Assembly: GCA_002412925.1 (NCBI GenBank)
Contig: DHVZ01000033.1
Location: forward strand, 38,888 to 102,887
Length of the DNA stretch: 64,000 bases
Reading direction: 5' to 3'
Origin: Anaerolineales bacterium UBA5195
Lineage (GTDB): Bacteria > Chloroflexota > Anaerolineae > Anaerolineales > Villigracilaceae
Position numbers and translations under genes: made by a program. The notes beneath the pieces are model-generated. The model was not told the DNA's origin. It did no database searches and saw only the letters and a program-made list of their open reading frames with translations. Of this stretch, positions 8,153 to 16,864 are shown in pieces (positions within the stretch are counted from its first letter, which is position 1; every line of letters begins with the position of its first letter).

Positions 8153-8242
8153 GGTTTCCTCGTAAAAATTCAACCCAGTTTTTAGCTCTTTGGGAATCTC
8201 CAAAATGTGGCACTATTCACGGGAAATCCCGAAGCCCAAGTT

Positions 8243-10837
8243 TTAACCCAGGCCGAATTGTTTTGGGTCGGGCAGGGGCGTGCCGCCGAGCGCCATGTCT
8301 GAAAGCACCCGGTAGACTTCTTCCTTGAGTTCTGCGTCAATGCCATATAAGTGCGGATACAGGGCAGCCAGCACGCCGTCGCTCGGCGTATAGCGTAAAT
8401 ATTTGAGCGCTGCCTGGCGATATTCCTCGTTTTCGTCTTTGAGCGCCAGCATGAAAACATCGGTGGCGGGTTGGCCGGGAATGATCCCCATGCCGTATTT
8501 CCCGGCCAGTTCGATCAACCAGGGTGTATCGGCTGCGGCCTTCAGGCGCACGGGAACGTGTGGGTCGGGTTGCTGGCGGGCTTCGAGCATCTCAACCGCT
8601 ACGTTTCGAACAGCCCATTGCTCATCCTCCACCTGAACTTTTTCGAGCAATTCGGTTGCCCAGGGCTCAGGGATGCGCGCCAGGCCAAAAACGATGGCGC
8701 GGCGCATCAGAATATCTTTACTGGTAATCCCTTCGCGCAGGGCTTCGCGGCCTTCCGTGGGGTGATTCGCCAGGGCCTCGGCGGCAACGACGCGCAACTG
8801 CTCGTCGCCTTGCAAGAGAGCTGTCGCAACGGCCTCCAGCGCCTGGTTGGAGCCAATCCGTACCAGGGCCAGGCAGGCTGCCTGTTGGGTAGGCCCGGTC
8901 GAATTGGCAGCCAGGCTGATCAGCGCGTCCACCGCTTTTCCATCCCGCGTGACACCCGAACCGAGCGCGGCCAGCCTGCGCAGGTCGTTCGATGGAGCCA
9001 GCATCAACTGGCGGAAGAGCGCGTCCACGCTGGGATCTCCGCTTAAGGCAAAGGCCGCCAGTGCCTGTCCGCGCAGGCCAAGCGGATTGTCCTCGTTTTG
9101 GAGCACCTGCACCAGGGTAGCCATGACACTTCCGCGCCAGGGTGCATTTCGCGGGGCATCGCGCAGCAGGCGCGCAGTGGTCAGCCTGGGGCGCATTAAA
9201 ACGTGGTCTTCCAGCGCCAGCAGCTCGTTGACAATTTTGGTTGCGTCGCCGAAAGCGGCCATATAACGCAGTGTGGAGGTTTGGCCTGCCCAGGCAGGTT
9301 GTTGGAGAATTGTCTCGGCGGCGTTGGTGCCAGCCAATCCCTTCCCGGCCAGGTAGCCCATGAAAACGGGATGCGAAAACCGCACCCGGCTTCCGCCATG
9401 AGCGGCCAGCAAACCCGAAACGGTCAGTTTAGAAATCAGGCTGGAACTTGCCGCCTGCACTGGTTGTTCAGTACTCTTCTTTGAGTCTTTCTTTGCATCG
9501 ACGGCTGGGGCGGCGGTCTCCCCTTCAACTGCCACGGCTCCGACAGGCGGAGTCTCGTCTGGCAGGGTCACAGCCTCAACAGCCATCGCTTCGGCGGTTT
9601 CCAGGGGTTCAAACGATTTGGTCCAGTCTCGGGCATGCCGGCTGTCGAAAATGGGAAGTCCGTTCATGCTGGCCTGCACACCGACGATATATAGCGCTTC
9701 TTCGGGGATGTTGGCGGGCGTCAGGCGCCGGATGTGGGCATCGATGGCGTCCACCGGTCGCGCGCCGCGCGCATCCCCAGCGAAAGCGCTCCAAATTTTG
9801 AGGGTGTATTCCAGCGGGGTCAGGCCAAAATTATCGGTTGAGAGCCAGCGCTCAACCAGGATTGGGTCCAGTGCCGTGCTGGTGGTCTGCGCCCAGGCTT
9901 CCATGGCGACGTATTTTTGCCATAATGCGGACCATTTTTTTAGATAATTGGTTTGTTGCTCCGCCGCCCAAGGCATGATCGCCAGCGCCGCAAAACCAAG
10001 TGACAGGATGCCATCCACGTGCTCGGGTGCGCCCGTGGTGACGACCCGCGTTTTGGGGAATTGCCGCAGGACCACCCGCAGGAAGGTGGTCACTTCCTGG
10101 ATAGCGGCCTGGGGGAGTTCGTCCACACCATCCAATAACAGTAGGGCGCGGCCGCTGGTGAAGGCATATTGCACGAATCCGGGAATGCGCGGTGCGTCGA
10201 AGACACCCGCAGATTGAGATAGTTTTTCGGCGATGGGAGCCAGGAAGTCTTCCGGTTTTTGCGGGTTATTGAGCGGCAATCCCAAGTCAGCGACGTGGAT
10301 AAAAAATGGAATGGACTGGTGGAGAGTTGATACTTCGGGGGCGCGGTTGACGATCTGGGCGGCCAGGTGCGCCAGCGCGCTGGTTTTTCCCGTTCCGGGT
10401 TGGCCGGTGATGACGATTTGCATCCCGCCCGAGAGCGCTTCGTGGATGGTTAAGGTTGGCGCGTTGTAGACCGCCCCCAATTCTGGATAGGTGGGTAAAT
10501 ACGGCAGAGCCTTTTCGACGATGTCTTGATGCGGGATGGGGCTTTTTGGTTCACTAAAAGCCGGGGGTGCCAGCAAGAGAGTCGGCATGGCAATTTCGTC
10601 CAGTGCAAAGAGCGATGCAGCCAGGTGCAGTCCCTGTGTCTGTTTGTAAACGATTTTCCGATGTGTCTCTTCCAGGCCTGAACTCGCCTGCAGGGCGCGT
10701 TCTTTTCGTTTTGCCCGTTGAGCTTCCAACAACTGATCAATCAAGGGACGCGACAATGTGATGGCCCACCAAATGATGGTGGCGATTGCCATACCGATGA
10801 AAAATGAGATGGTATCGAAATGGAAATTAAGGCGCAT
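8243..10837 (-). CDS. Membrane-anchored NACHT-domain NTPase with HEAT-like repeats
   Basis: An 864-residue protein. An N-terminal hydrophobic helix (about residues 10-28) is followed by a basic, probably cytosolic linker. A P-loop NTPase domain follows, with Walker A GQPGTGKTS at 145-153 and Walker B ALLLLDGVDELP at 231-242. The D-G-x-D-E form is typical of NACHT/STAND ATPases. A low-complexity Ala/Pro/Val segment follows near residues 430-470. The C-terminal half, from about 530, is alpha-helical with repeated ALVRIGSNQALEAVA- and ALANHPTEGREAL-type units resembling HEAT repeats. Bacterial NACHT proteins are used in signalling and in antiphage defence, but no effector domain is visible. It lies 45 bases downstream of the zinc-ribbon gene. 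The function is unknown. Confidence 0.78.
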   Translation of the reverse strand: MRLNFHFDTISFFIGMAIATIIWWAITLSRPLIDQLLEAQRAKRKERALQASSGLEETHRKIVYKQTQGLHLAASLFALDEIAMPTLLLAPPAFSEPKSPIPHQDIVEKALPYLPTYPELGAVYNAPTLTIHEALSGGMQIVITGQPGTGKTSALAHLAAQIVNRAPEVSTLHQSIPFFIHVADLGLPLNNPQKPEDFLAPIAEKLSQSAGVFDAPRIPGFVQYAFTSGRALLLLDGVDELPQAAIQEVTTFLRVVLRQFPKTRVVTTGAPEHVDGILSLGFAALAIMPWAAEQQTNYLKKWSALWQKYVAMEAWAQTTSTALDPILVERWLSTDNFGLTPLEYTLKIWSAFAGDARGARPVDAIDAHIRRLTPANIPEEALYIVGVQASMNGLPIFDSRHARDWTKSFEPLETAEAMAVEAVTLPDETPPVGAVAVEGETAAPAVDAKKDSKKSTEQPVQAASSSLISKLTVSGLLAAHGGSRVRFSHPVFMGYLAGKGLAGTNAAETILQQPAWAGQTSTLRYMAAFGDATKIVNELLALEDHVLMRPRLTTARLLRDAPRNAPWRGSVMATLVQVLQNEDNPLGLRGQALAAFALSGDPSVDALFRQLMLAPSNDLRRLAALGSGVTRDGKAVDALISLAANSTGPTQQAACLALVRIGSNQALEAVATALLQGDEQLRVVAAEALANHPTEGREALREGITSKDILMRRAIVFGLARIPEPWATELLEKVQVEDEQWAVRNVAVEMLEARQQPDPHVPVRLKAAADTPWLIELAGKYGMGIIPGQPATDVFMLALKDENEEYRQAALKYLRYTPSDGVLAALYPHLYGIDAELKEEVYRVLSDMALGGTPLPDPKQFGLG

Positions 10838-10882
10838 GAGAGCCTCTGGGGGTGCGACTTGAACCTGGGGACTTGGAAAACG

Positions 10883-11584
10883 TTAGTTCGAATATAGAAT
10901 TCTGCCGCACATCGGACAATGAACCAGTTGCGCGGAGGTTCTGACTGATTGGGCATATCCCGGTGTCAGGGATGAGCCGCAGGTATCACAGGAATTTTCG
11001 ATAACCTGTGAAACAGCCATCCCGGAGCGTTTCTGACGCAGGGAATCGTACAACTCCAGCACATCTGCACTGATGACGGGCAGTACGGCGAGACGTTGGG
11101 CGTTCAGGTTGTCAGATTCTTTTTGCAGGGAATTTTGCTCGGTCTGGAGAGCCGCATTTTCGCCGATCACCTTTCCGTGGGTCACTTGCAGGTCTTCCTG
11201 GGCTTCTGCCAGCTTTGCGTTTGCCGCCTCGGCGGCCAGCATGGCTTCGAGTTGATTGTCCTCCAGAATGGCAAGGTGACGCTTTAGTGCGGCAATCTCA
11301 TTTTGTAAATCCTGTAACTCTTTGGGGTTTTGGATTTTCCCGCTGTACAGGCTGGATTCGACCTGCTCGAGTTTGACACGCTGACTGTTGGCCGTGTACT
11401 CGGCTGTTTTGAGCACTTTTTCAGCCTCATGCTGCTCCGTTCTGGCGGATTCCAGGATTTGCCGGGCAGCCTGAAGTTCAGCGTTGTTTTCCAGCAATGC
11501 CTGAATGGCTGACAGGCGTGTTGTGACCTGGTTAAGGCGGCTGTCGATTTGTTGCAAACGGTAAAGTTGCAGGGCTAGGCTCAT
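10883..11584 (-). CDS. Coiled-coil C4 zinc-ribbon protein (COG1579/DUF164 type)
   Basis: A 233-residue protein whose first 170 residues form long amphipathic coiled coils (LYRLQQIDSRLNQVTTRL; ELQDLQNEIAALKRHLAILE). It ends in a zinc ribbon with CDTCGSS and CPMCGRILY as the two CxxC knuckles. This matches the widespread COG1579 family, thought to bind nucleic acid, whose role is unsettled. ATG 11584 starts the conserved MSLALQLYRLQ. It is the first gene of a likely unit with the NACHT gene. Confidence 0.82.
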   Translation of the reverse strand: MSLALQLYRLQQIDSRLNQVTTRLSAIQALLENNAELQAARQILESARTEQHEAEKVLKTAEYTANSQRVKLEQVESSLYSGKIQNPKELQDLQNEIAALKRHLAILEDNQLEAMLAAEAANAKLAEAQEDLQVTHGKVIGENAALQTEQNSLQKESDNLNAQRLAVLPVISADVLELYDSLRQKRSGMAVSQVIENSCDTCGSSLTPGYAQSVRTSAQLVHCPMCGRILYSN

Positions 11585-11644
11585 TGATAGAATTATACAC
11601 GTTGAAAGTGCAGAATGTGTCTGACAATCTGGACAGTTTTATTA

Positions 11645-11716
11645 TCAGCAGTTCACGTAATATCTCGCACACCCAAAATCGAAAATCCTTTCAACTTTCG
11701 TGAAATACTGATTAAT
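11645..11716 (+). repeat. Dispersed intergenic repeat, copy 1
   Basis: Blocks in order are ATCAGCAGTTCACG, ACACCCAAAATCG, TTTCAACTTTCGTG and AAATACTGATTAAT. The same order is found at 23738-23823 (plus) and, reverse-complemented, at 14394-14452 and 40152-40250, with gaps. This copy lies between the zinc-ribbon gene and the serine hydrolase, both on minus. This 336-base gap otherwise holds a CCCTCTCCC-type repeat and a hairpin. Confidence 0.65.
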
Positions 11717-11755
11717 AGTGTTGTTATCTTCCAAATGGATTTCGTTTTACGGGCA

Positions 11756-11792
11756 AAACCCTCACCCTGCCCTCTCCCGCCGGGGGATGGGA
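11756..11792 (+). repeat. Degenerate CCCTCTCCC-family repeat
   Basis: AAAACCCTCACCCTGCCCTCTCCCGCCGG-type sequence, split here as CCCTCACCCTG then CCCTCTCCC then GGGGGATGGG. It resembles the palindromes in cofD, in moeA and at 44446, but the right arm is diverged. Confidence 0.55.
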
Positions 11793-11872
11793 AACTGCCC
11801 GGGTTAAAAATCATAAAAATCGGGGCGGGGGTAACTCCTCGCGATAAGGTAGCAACTTGGATTAAAGTAATA

Positions 11873-11895
11873 GCCCGGCAGGGTCAATGCCGGGC
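11873..11895 (-). terminator. Hairpin after the serine hydrolase gene
   Basis: GCCCGGCA (11873-11880) pairs with TGCCGGGC (11888-11895) across a 7-base loop, 26 bases beyond the stop of the minus-strand gene ending at 11921. The run after it on minus (TATTACTTTAA) is only weakly T-rich. Confidence 0.45.
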
Positions 11896-11920
11896 AACTG
11901 AGGGCCGGGGACTGTCACGC

Positions 11921-13417
11921 TTACTTGCTTGGGTTATAGTAGTTATAAACCGCCTCGGAAATTTGGGCGATCATGCTGGAAATCGGCTCCCAGACTGCCT
12001 GGATCGGATGATAGACATAAATTGTCAGGACGTAGTTGCCCCCTGGCGTGTAAATAATCGCGGCGTCACTGAAGTTCTGGATGATTCCGCTCGTGCCGCT
12101 AATCCACCCGTGTTTGTGCGCGATTTGGGTGCCGTCAGGAATCCCGGCTTCGATGAGAACGCCGATTCTATCTCTTTTCAGGTATTCAATGATTTGCTGG
12201 CAGACAACCTGGTTCATCTTGGTTGGGAAAGCAGCCACGAGGCCACCGCCGCCGTTTTGGGCGCACTGGTAAAGATCGGTCAGCAATGCGCCGATATCTG
12301 ATGAAGTGACCTGGTTATAGATATCCGGGTTCGCAGATACATCGGTGCGCAGGTTGGCCGGGGTATCGAATTTTTGCAATAGCGGGCATGGGTTTTCAGG
12401 GCTGCAAAAGTACCCCCCGATGAAGGTGTTATTGAGGCCAAGGGCTTTCATATCCTCAGAAACGATCAGCGGGCCGCGCACACTGTCTATCCGATACATG
12501 AGTGCATCTGAAGCTGGATTTTCAGACTTGGTGATCATTTCCAGCACCAGGTCCTGCGTTGATTGATCCAGATCAGGCCCGAGGTGGTTGTAGGCGGAAA
12601 TCAGGATTGGGATTTTGATGGTGCTGGAGGCGGTAAAGGCAATATCCGGATCGACAGGAATGTCGCTATTCTGGTTGTAAGCAAAGTGCATCTCGTCGCC
12701 GGTTTGCAAGTCGCGCATGTAGATGCCCAACAATCCATCGAAGGGAGTCAGGTCCACGATTTGTTTGATCAAGATTTCCAGGTTTTTTAACTGGGGTCGT
12801 CCCGGGTTGGTGCGTTGCGAGGTCAGCGCAACCGTCCGGTTTGTCGGCGATCTGAGCGCATCTTCGATCAGCGCAACGGCGCGCTCCATATTCAATTCCT
12901 GGCCGGGTGAACCGGGCGCGAAAGTTGTTTTCCCGGGTTGGGGCGCAGCGGCGATGGCAGGTTGGTCGTACCGTGAAGCAATTTCTTCTTTGAGATAGAC
13001 GCGCAAGCGGTCTTCATTCCATGTGGCGATGAGGGGAACATTGGTTGTCCCGGTCTGCCGGTTCCACAGGAAGTCCCAGAAACCGCCCCAAAACGATCTT
13101 CCGGTGCGCTGTAAATCGGCTGCGGCAAGCATCGACTCTGTGTCAATTTGAAAGCTTGCTACTGCCGGATCCATGTGAATATTTGCCCCGGCATACTGGA
13201 GTTCTATCGGGGTGTTGTAGGTTTGCAAGAGGCGCTGGGCTGCGGTTTGTGGATTGACATCGCCGACAGGTACCCCGGCAATCGTCATTCCTGCGGGATA
13301 ACTGCCGCGTTCACGCGAATAGGTTGTCAGCGCAATCATCGTCAAGACGATGGCGGCAGCGATAAAGATCAGCGAAACCCAGCGCAAGATGAAGGAAGTA
13401 TCGCGAACGATTCTCAA
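11921..13417 (-). CDS. Membrane-anchored serine hydrolase, class A beta-lactamase-like, with N-terminal PG-binding-like domain
   Basis: A 498-residue protein. A transmembrane helix at about residues 10-31 is followed by an extracytoplasmic region (about 40-200) resembling the VanW-associated peptidoglycan-binding domain. The C-terminal domain has the penicillin-binding/beta-lactamase fold. ASSTIKIP carries the SxxK nucleophile (Ser265-Lys268), KSENPASD the SxN-like motif, and AHKHGWISG stands where KTG is expected, with His replacing Thr. It could be a cell-wall-directed hydrolase or a beta-lactamase homologue; resistance should not be assumed. The start overlaps the ctaA stop by four bases. 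Confidence 0.8.
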   Translation of the reverse strand: MRIVRDTSFILRWVSLIFIAAAIVLTMIALTTYSRERGSYPAGMTIAGVPVGDVNPQTAAQRLLQTYNTPIELQYAGANIHMDPAVASFQIDTESMLAAADLQRTGRSFWGGFWDFLWNRQTGTTNVPLIATWNEDRLRVYLKEEIASRYDQPAIAAAPQPGKTTFAPGSPGQELNMERAVALIEDALRSPTNRTVALTSQRTNPGRPQLKNLEILIKQIVDLTPFDGLLGIYMRDLQTGDEMHFAYNQNSDIPVDPDIAFTASSTIKIPILISAYNHLGPDLDQSTQDLVLEMITKSENPASDALMYRIDSVRGPLIVSEDMKALGLNNTFIGGYFCSPENPCPLLQKFDTPANLRTDVSANPDIYNQVTSSDIGALLTDLYQCAQNGGGGLVAAFPTKMNQVVCQQIIEYLKRDRIGVLIEAGIPDGTQIAHKHGWISGTSGIIQNFSDAAIIYTPGGNYVLTIYVYHPIQAVWEPISSMIAQISEAVYNYYNPSK

Positions 13418-14334
13418 ATTGCCTCGATTTGGTCTTCTAGGGAGAAAGTGTCTCCGGCCAGCAGGATATAGGATATCCAGATCAAATCAGCCAGGAGCAA
13501 GTGGACGAGCTGCATCCAGACCGGCGCCAAAAGCAACACATTGGCGATCCCAGCGGCTGCCTGGATGACGATCAACGTACCAAGGAGAAGACCCAACTGT
13601 TTGCCTGTCCGGCTCTTGACTTGATCGAACAAGTACCTGACGAGGTAGAGCGCGTAAACCCCGGCGAGGACGGCAATGATCGGGTGGTAAATTCTTAATC
13701 GAACCAGGAAGTGCGCTCCCGGGGCGGATTGTTCTGCCAGGGTCTGGGTCAGCGAGGTTGACGGGAAGAGGGTATCCCCCAGGGCCGTGATGGCCCCGCT
13801 CATCCCAACGATTGCAATCCCTGCCAGGCCGATGGCAAACATCAGGGGCAAACCACCGCGATTTTTGAGCGTGACCCGCTTGCCACCCGATGCCCACCAG
13901 GCATTGAGCGCCAGGAAAGCCAGCAGGATAAATGTATTGAGCAGGTGCAGGGAGACTGCCACGGCACGAAAAATGGACGAGTTCTCTTCGACCAGTTTGA
14001 ACAGCACCAGCCCAGCGCCGAGCAGCGCTTCGATAATGATGAAGATCGCTGCGCCAACGAACCCGATGCGCTGATGGCTGCCTTTGGGATAGTTGCGCAG
14101 CCCCCAGATGAGAAGCACCAGCACTAAAATCATGGCCCCGCCGCTCATCATGCGATGGGTGAATTCGATGACAGTCTGGATACGTTCTGCAGTAGGGATG
14201 ATTGCGCCGTTGCAGCTTGGCCAGTGACTGCCGCATCCGGCTCCCGAGCCAGTCGCCCGCACAACGGCTCCCCACAGGATGACAAGCACGGTCCAGCCCA
14301 AGACGGTCCAGGAAAATTTGGCGAAACGATTCAT
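13414..14334 (-). CDS. ctaA: Heme A synthase (CtaA/COX15)
   Basis: A 306-residue polytopic membrane protein with about eight helices. The first extracytoplasmic loop has the cysteine pair GCGSHWPSC (Cys34, Cys41), and EFTHRMMSG carries the first heme-ligand His (about 60). Further His residues occur in VAVSLHLLNT, RIYHPII and LVHLLL, as expected for the two-fold repeat. It converts heme O to heme A for cytochrome oxidase. The oxidase operon itself is 13 kb away at 27.3-33.8 kb. It reads with the serine hydrolase downstream (ATGA overlap). Confidence 0.92.
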   Translation of the reverse strand: MNRFAKFSWTVLGWTVLVILWGAVVRATGSGAGCGSHWPSCNGAIIPTAERIQTVIEFTHRMMSGGAMILVLVLLIWGLRNYPKGSHQRIGFVGAAIFIIIEALLGAGLVLFKLVEENSSIFRAVAVSLHLLNTFILLAFLALNAWWASGGKRVTLKNRGGLPLMFAIGLAGIAIVGMSGAITALGDTLFPSTSLTQTLAEQSAPGAHFLVRLRIYHPIIAVLAGVYALYLVRYLFDQVKSRTGKQLGLLLGTLIVIQAAAGIANVLLLAPVWMQLVHLLLADLIWISYILLAGDTFSLEDQIEAI

Positions 14335-14393
14335 TTTTCACCTGGTTGTGGTGTCAGGGATTGTTTATTCATGAGACGCACAAAAGTATAACA

Positions 14394-14452
14394 TATTCAG
14401 TATTTCGTGAAAATTGGCTTCTCTGAGATGTTTCGTGAACTGCTGAGATTAG
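14394..14452 (-). repeat. Dispersed intergenic repeat, copy 4 (reverse orientation, shortened)
   Basis: On the minus strand it reads CTCAGCAGTTCACGAAACAT, then CTCAGAGAAG, then TTTCACGAAATACTGAATAT. It shares the outer blocks of copies 1 and 2 but lacks the central ACCCAAAATCGG block. It lies between the divergent ctaA and proline dehydrogenase genes, with its right end pointing at ctaA. Confidence 0.55.
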
Positions 14453-14535
14453 AATTTTCAAACTTTGAATTTGGATGTTAGAATGAGGATGTCTCGCAAT
14501 CCTTAGCCTGACTTCAAACCACAACAGAGGTCCTT

Positions 14536-15498
14536 ATGTTCCGTTCTTTCCTGATTTACCTTTCCAAAGCAGGTTGGGCTCAACAATTGGTTACTGGCTG
14601 GAGTCTCGCCTGGAAGGTTGCCTCGCGGTTCATCGCTGGTACGACGATTGAGTCTGCTATCCAGGCGGTGAGAAGCCTGAATGCGAAGGGTATCAACGCA
14701 ACTCTTGACCAACTCGGAGAACATACCACCACCGCTGATGAAGCCAACGGCGCCGCAGACGGGATTATCGCCGTGCTGGATGCCATCCAGCAGGCGGGGG
14801 TGCGCTCGAATGTATCGATCAAGCTGACGCAGATCGGGATGGGCATGGACGATGAAGTCTGCCGGGAAAATCTATCCCGTATCCTGGAAAGCGCCAAGAA
14901 GCATGGCAATTTCGTCCGCATCGATATTGAAGATACACCCTATACCGATCAAACAATAAATTTCTTCCACGAGATGCTTGAACAGGGATTCACCGTTAAG
15001 ACGGTGGGCATGGCTGTTCAATCGTATCTCTATCGCGCCGAAGCCGACACGCGCAAACTGACCGAGATTGGCACAACTTTCCGTCTGGTTAAAGGCGCTT
15101 ACAAGGAACCTCCCGAACTGGCTTACCCTAAAAAAACCGACGTGGATGCCAACTATGACACGCTAACCTCAATCCTGATCGACGCTTCGCTGGCCCACAA
15201 AACGGAACTCAGTCAGGACGGGCGCATACCGCCCATCCCGGCAATTGCTTCGCACGACGAGAAACGGATTGCCTTTGCCAAATCCTATGCAGAGAAAGTC
15301 GGCCTGCCGAAAAGCGGCGTTGAATTCCAGATGTTGTATGGCATCCGCCGTGATTTACAGGAAGAACTCTGCAAGGAGGGCTACCCGGTGCGGGTTTATG
15401 TCCCGTTCGGCACGCATTGGTATCCGTACTTTATGCGGCGTCTGGCCGAACGCCCGGCGAATATCTGGTTCTTTGTTTCGAATTTTTTCAGGAAATAA
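14536..15498 (+). CDS. Proline dehydrogenase
   Basis: A 320-residue stand-alone FAD-dependent proline dehydrogenase that oxidises proline to pyrroline-5-carboxylate. Barrel motifs are SIKLTQIGMGMD near residue 95, FVRIDIEDTPYTD near 134, VGMAVQSYLYRAEAD, RLVKGAYKEP (the conserved KGAY), IASHDEKR, FQMLYGIRRDLQ and VYVPFGTHWYPYFMRRLAER at the C terminus. The length and lack of an aldehyde dehydrogenase domain rule out PutA. No partner P5C dehydrogenase is seen in the window. Confidence 0.93.
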   Translation: MFRSFLIYLSKAGWAQQLVTGWSLAWKVASRFIAGTTIESAIQAVRSLNAKGINATLDQLGEHTTTADEANGAADGIIAVLDAIQQAGVRSNVSIKLTQIGMGMDDEVCRENLSRILESAKKHGNFVRIDIEDTPYTDQTINFFHEMLEQGFTVKTVGMAVQSYLYRAEADTRKLTEIGTTFRLVKGAYKEPPELAYPKKTDVDANYDTLTSILIDASLAHKTELSQDGRIPPIPAIASHDEKRIAFAKSYAEKVGLPKSGVEFQMLYGIRRDLQEELCKEGYPVRVYVPFGTHWYPYFMRRLAERPANIWFFVSNFFRK

Positions 15499-15522
15499 CC
15501 TCTTTTGGCGATTATCTGCAGC

Positions 15523-15570
15523 GGCGAAGCCTCATCCCGGGTTTCATGGGGGCTGCTTCGCCCCTATAAT
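15523..15570 (+). promoter_or_regulatory. Hairpin and TATAAT box before the SDR gene
   Basis: GGCGAAGC (15523-15530) pairs with GCTTCGCC (15555-15562), and a consensus TATAAT follows at 15565-15570, 22 bases before the SDR start. No convincing -35 box stands 17 bases upstream. The hairpin may end proline dehydrogenase transcription. Confidence 0.35.
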
Positions 15571-15592
15571 GTTTTTGTGGCAAAATAGACAC

Positions 15593-16339
15593 ATGCCAGA
15601 ATCTTTCCCTCTTGCCCTCGTTACCGGCGCCGCCCATCGACTTGGTAAAGCTTTTGCCCTATCACTGGCTCGCCAGGGATACGCGCTGGCGTTACACTAT
15701 AATTCCTCTGGCGCTGAAGCCTCAGCGGCCGCTGACGAAATTCGCGCGCTGGGTTTCCCCGCCTTTCTCTTTCAAGCTGATTTGGCACAAGAATCCCAAA
15801 TTCATAGTTTATTTGAATCTATAGACGATACTCTTGCTCACCACTCAGCCCTGCTTTCCCGTTTCTCTGTTCTCGTCAATTCTGCGGCGATCATGCCTCG
15901 CGCCGATGCGCGGACAATTTCTGCCAACGATTTTGATGCCGCCCTCGATCTCAACTTACGCGCCCCCTTCCTGCTGGCGCAGCGGGCTTATAGGCGGATG
16001 GAAGCTGGCGGCCTGATCGTCAACATTTCTGACATTGCCGCTCAAAAAACCTGGACAGGTTTCCCTGCCTATACCGTCAGCAAAGCCGGGCTGGAGGCGC
16101 TCACAAAGATCCAGGCGCGCGCATTCGCCCCGAAAGTGCGTGTTAATGCAATTGCCCCTGGCCTCGTCCTCACTTCTGGCAATCTTCCTTCCGAAGAGTG
16201 GGAGCGGCTGGTCAAACGGCTGCCCATCCCTCGCCCTGCAAGCCTCGGCGAAATCACTTCCACGCTGGAATTCTTACTCAAAAACGAGTATATTACCGGT
16301 CAGACCATCGTTGTCGATGGCGGTTATTCGTTGTTATGA
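15593..16339 (+). CDS. Pteridine-reductase-like short-chain dehydrogenase
   Basis: A 248-residue SDR. VTGAAHRLGKAFA has the TGxxxRLG form and is followed by LALHYNSSGAEA; both recall trypanosomatid pteridine reductase PTR1 and bacterial FolM-like enzymes rather than generic SDRs. NSAAIMP stands at the NNAG position. YTVSKAGLEAL carries the catalytic Tyr-xxx-Lys, and YITGQTIVVDGGYSLL is the C-terminal SDR signature. I use the ATG at 15593 after a TATAAT box; the open frame upstream runs through the 3' end of proline dehydrogenase. A role in pterin or folate reduction is plausible beside molybdopterin genes but unproven. Confidence 0.82.
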   Translation: MPESFPLALVTGAAHRLGKAFALSLARQGYALALHYNSSGAEASAAADEIRALGFPAFLFQADLAQESQIHSLFESIDDTLAHHSALLSRFSVLVNSAAIMPRADARTISANDFDAALDLNLRAPFLLAQRAYRRMEAGGLIVNISDIAAQKTWTGFPAYTVSKAGLEALTKIQARAFAPKVRVNAIAPGLVLTSGNLPSEEWERLVKRLPIPRPASLGEITSTLEFLLKNEYITGQTIVVDGGYSLL

Positions 16340-16353
16340 GAGATGGTCGAGTA

Positions 16354-16376
16354 ACCCTGAGTGTTCACCGAAGGGT
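16354..16376 (+). repeat. Short ACCCTGAG palindrome
   Basis: ACCCT (16354-16358) pairs with AGGGT (16372-16376) around GAGTGTTCACCGA. It sits in the short gap between the SDR and DinB genes and resembles the ACCCTGAG...GAAGGGT dispersed palindromes seen in many bacterial genomes. Confidence 0.35.
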
Positions 16377-16393
16377 AAACTGTGGAGAACCCC

Positions 16394-16864
16394 ATGCCTG
16401 AAACCCCCACCTTCCTCGCCGAGCGTCTGAAAACTGAGGGCGAGAAAACTGCCGCCTTCTTTGCCTCCTTGACTGCCGAACAATGGACTGCCGAAGTCTA
16501 TACCGAAGGCGAGACCTGGGCTGTTCGTAATGTGCTGGCCCATTATGTCACTGCCGAAAAAGGTTTTATCCAAATCTTCGCCAACATCCAGGCTGGCGGT
16601 TCTGGCGCTCCCGATGATTTCGACATCGACCGCTATAATGCCAGCCAACAGGAAAAGACTCGGGAACTCACGCCTGCCGAACTGCTTGAACAATTTATCG
16701 CGGTCCGCGCCGAAATGACTGCCTGGGTCGTCAGGTTAAACGAAGCCGACCTCGAAAAGCGGGGCCGGCATCCATTCTTGGGCCAGGCGACTCTCGCAGA
16801 AATGGTCAAGATGGTCTACCGGCACAATCAAATCCATTTACGTGACTTGCGCAAAATTCTATGA
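16394..16864 (+). CDS. DinB-family protein
   Basis: A 156-residue four-helix-bundle protein of the DinB/YfiT superfamily, with TWAVRNVLAHYVTAEKGF carrying the first metal-ligand His and VYRHNQIHLRDLRKIL the C-terminal His pair. These bind a divalent metal; some relatives are thiol S-transferases using bacillithiol or mycothiol, but most have no known substrate. ATG 16394 is preferred to the upstream GTG at 16382. The stop overlaps the next gene by four bases (ATGA). Confidence 0.8.
   Translation: MPETPTFLAERLKTEGEKTAAFFASLTAEQWTAEVYTEGETWAVRNVLAHYVTAEKGFIQIFANIQAGGSGAPDDFDIDRYNASQQEKTRELTPAELLEQFIAVRAEMTAWVVRLNEADLEKRGRHPFLGQATLAEMVKMVYRHNQIHLRDLRKIL

Noticed and set aside
8243..11584. Antiphage defence island around the NACHT gene
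   Set aside because: There is no nuclease, protease, reverse transcriptase or other effector beside it, and the neighbours are ordinary genes. Only the single protein is kept as a finding.
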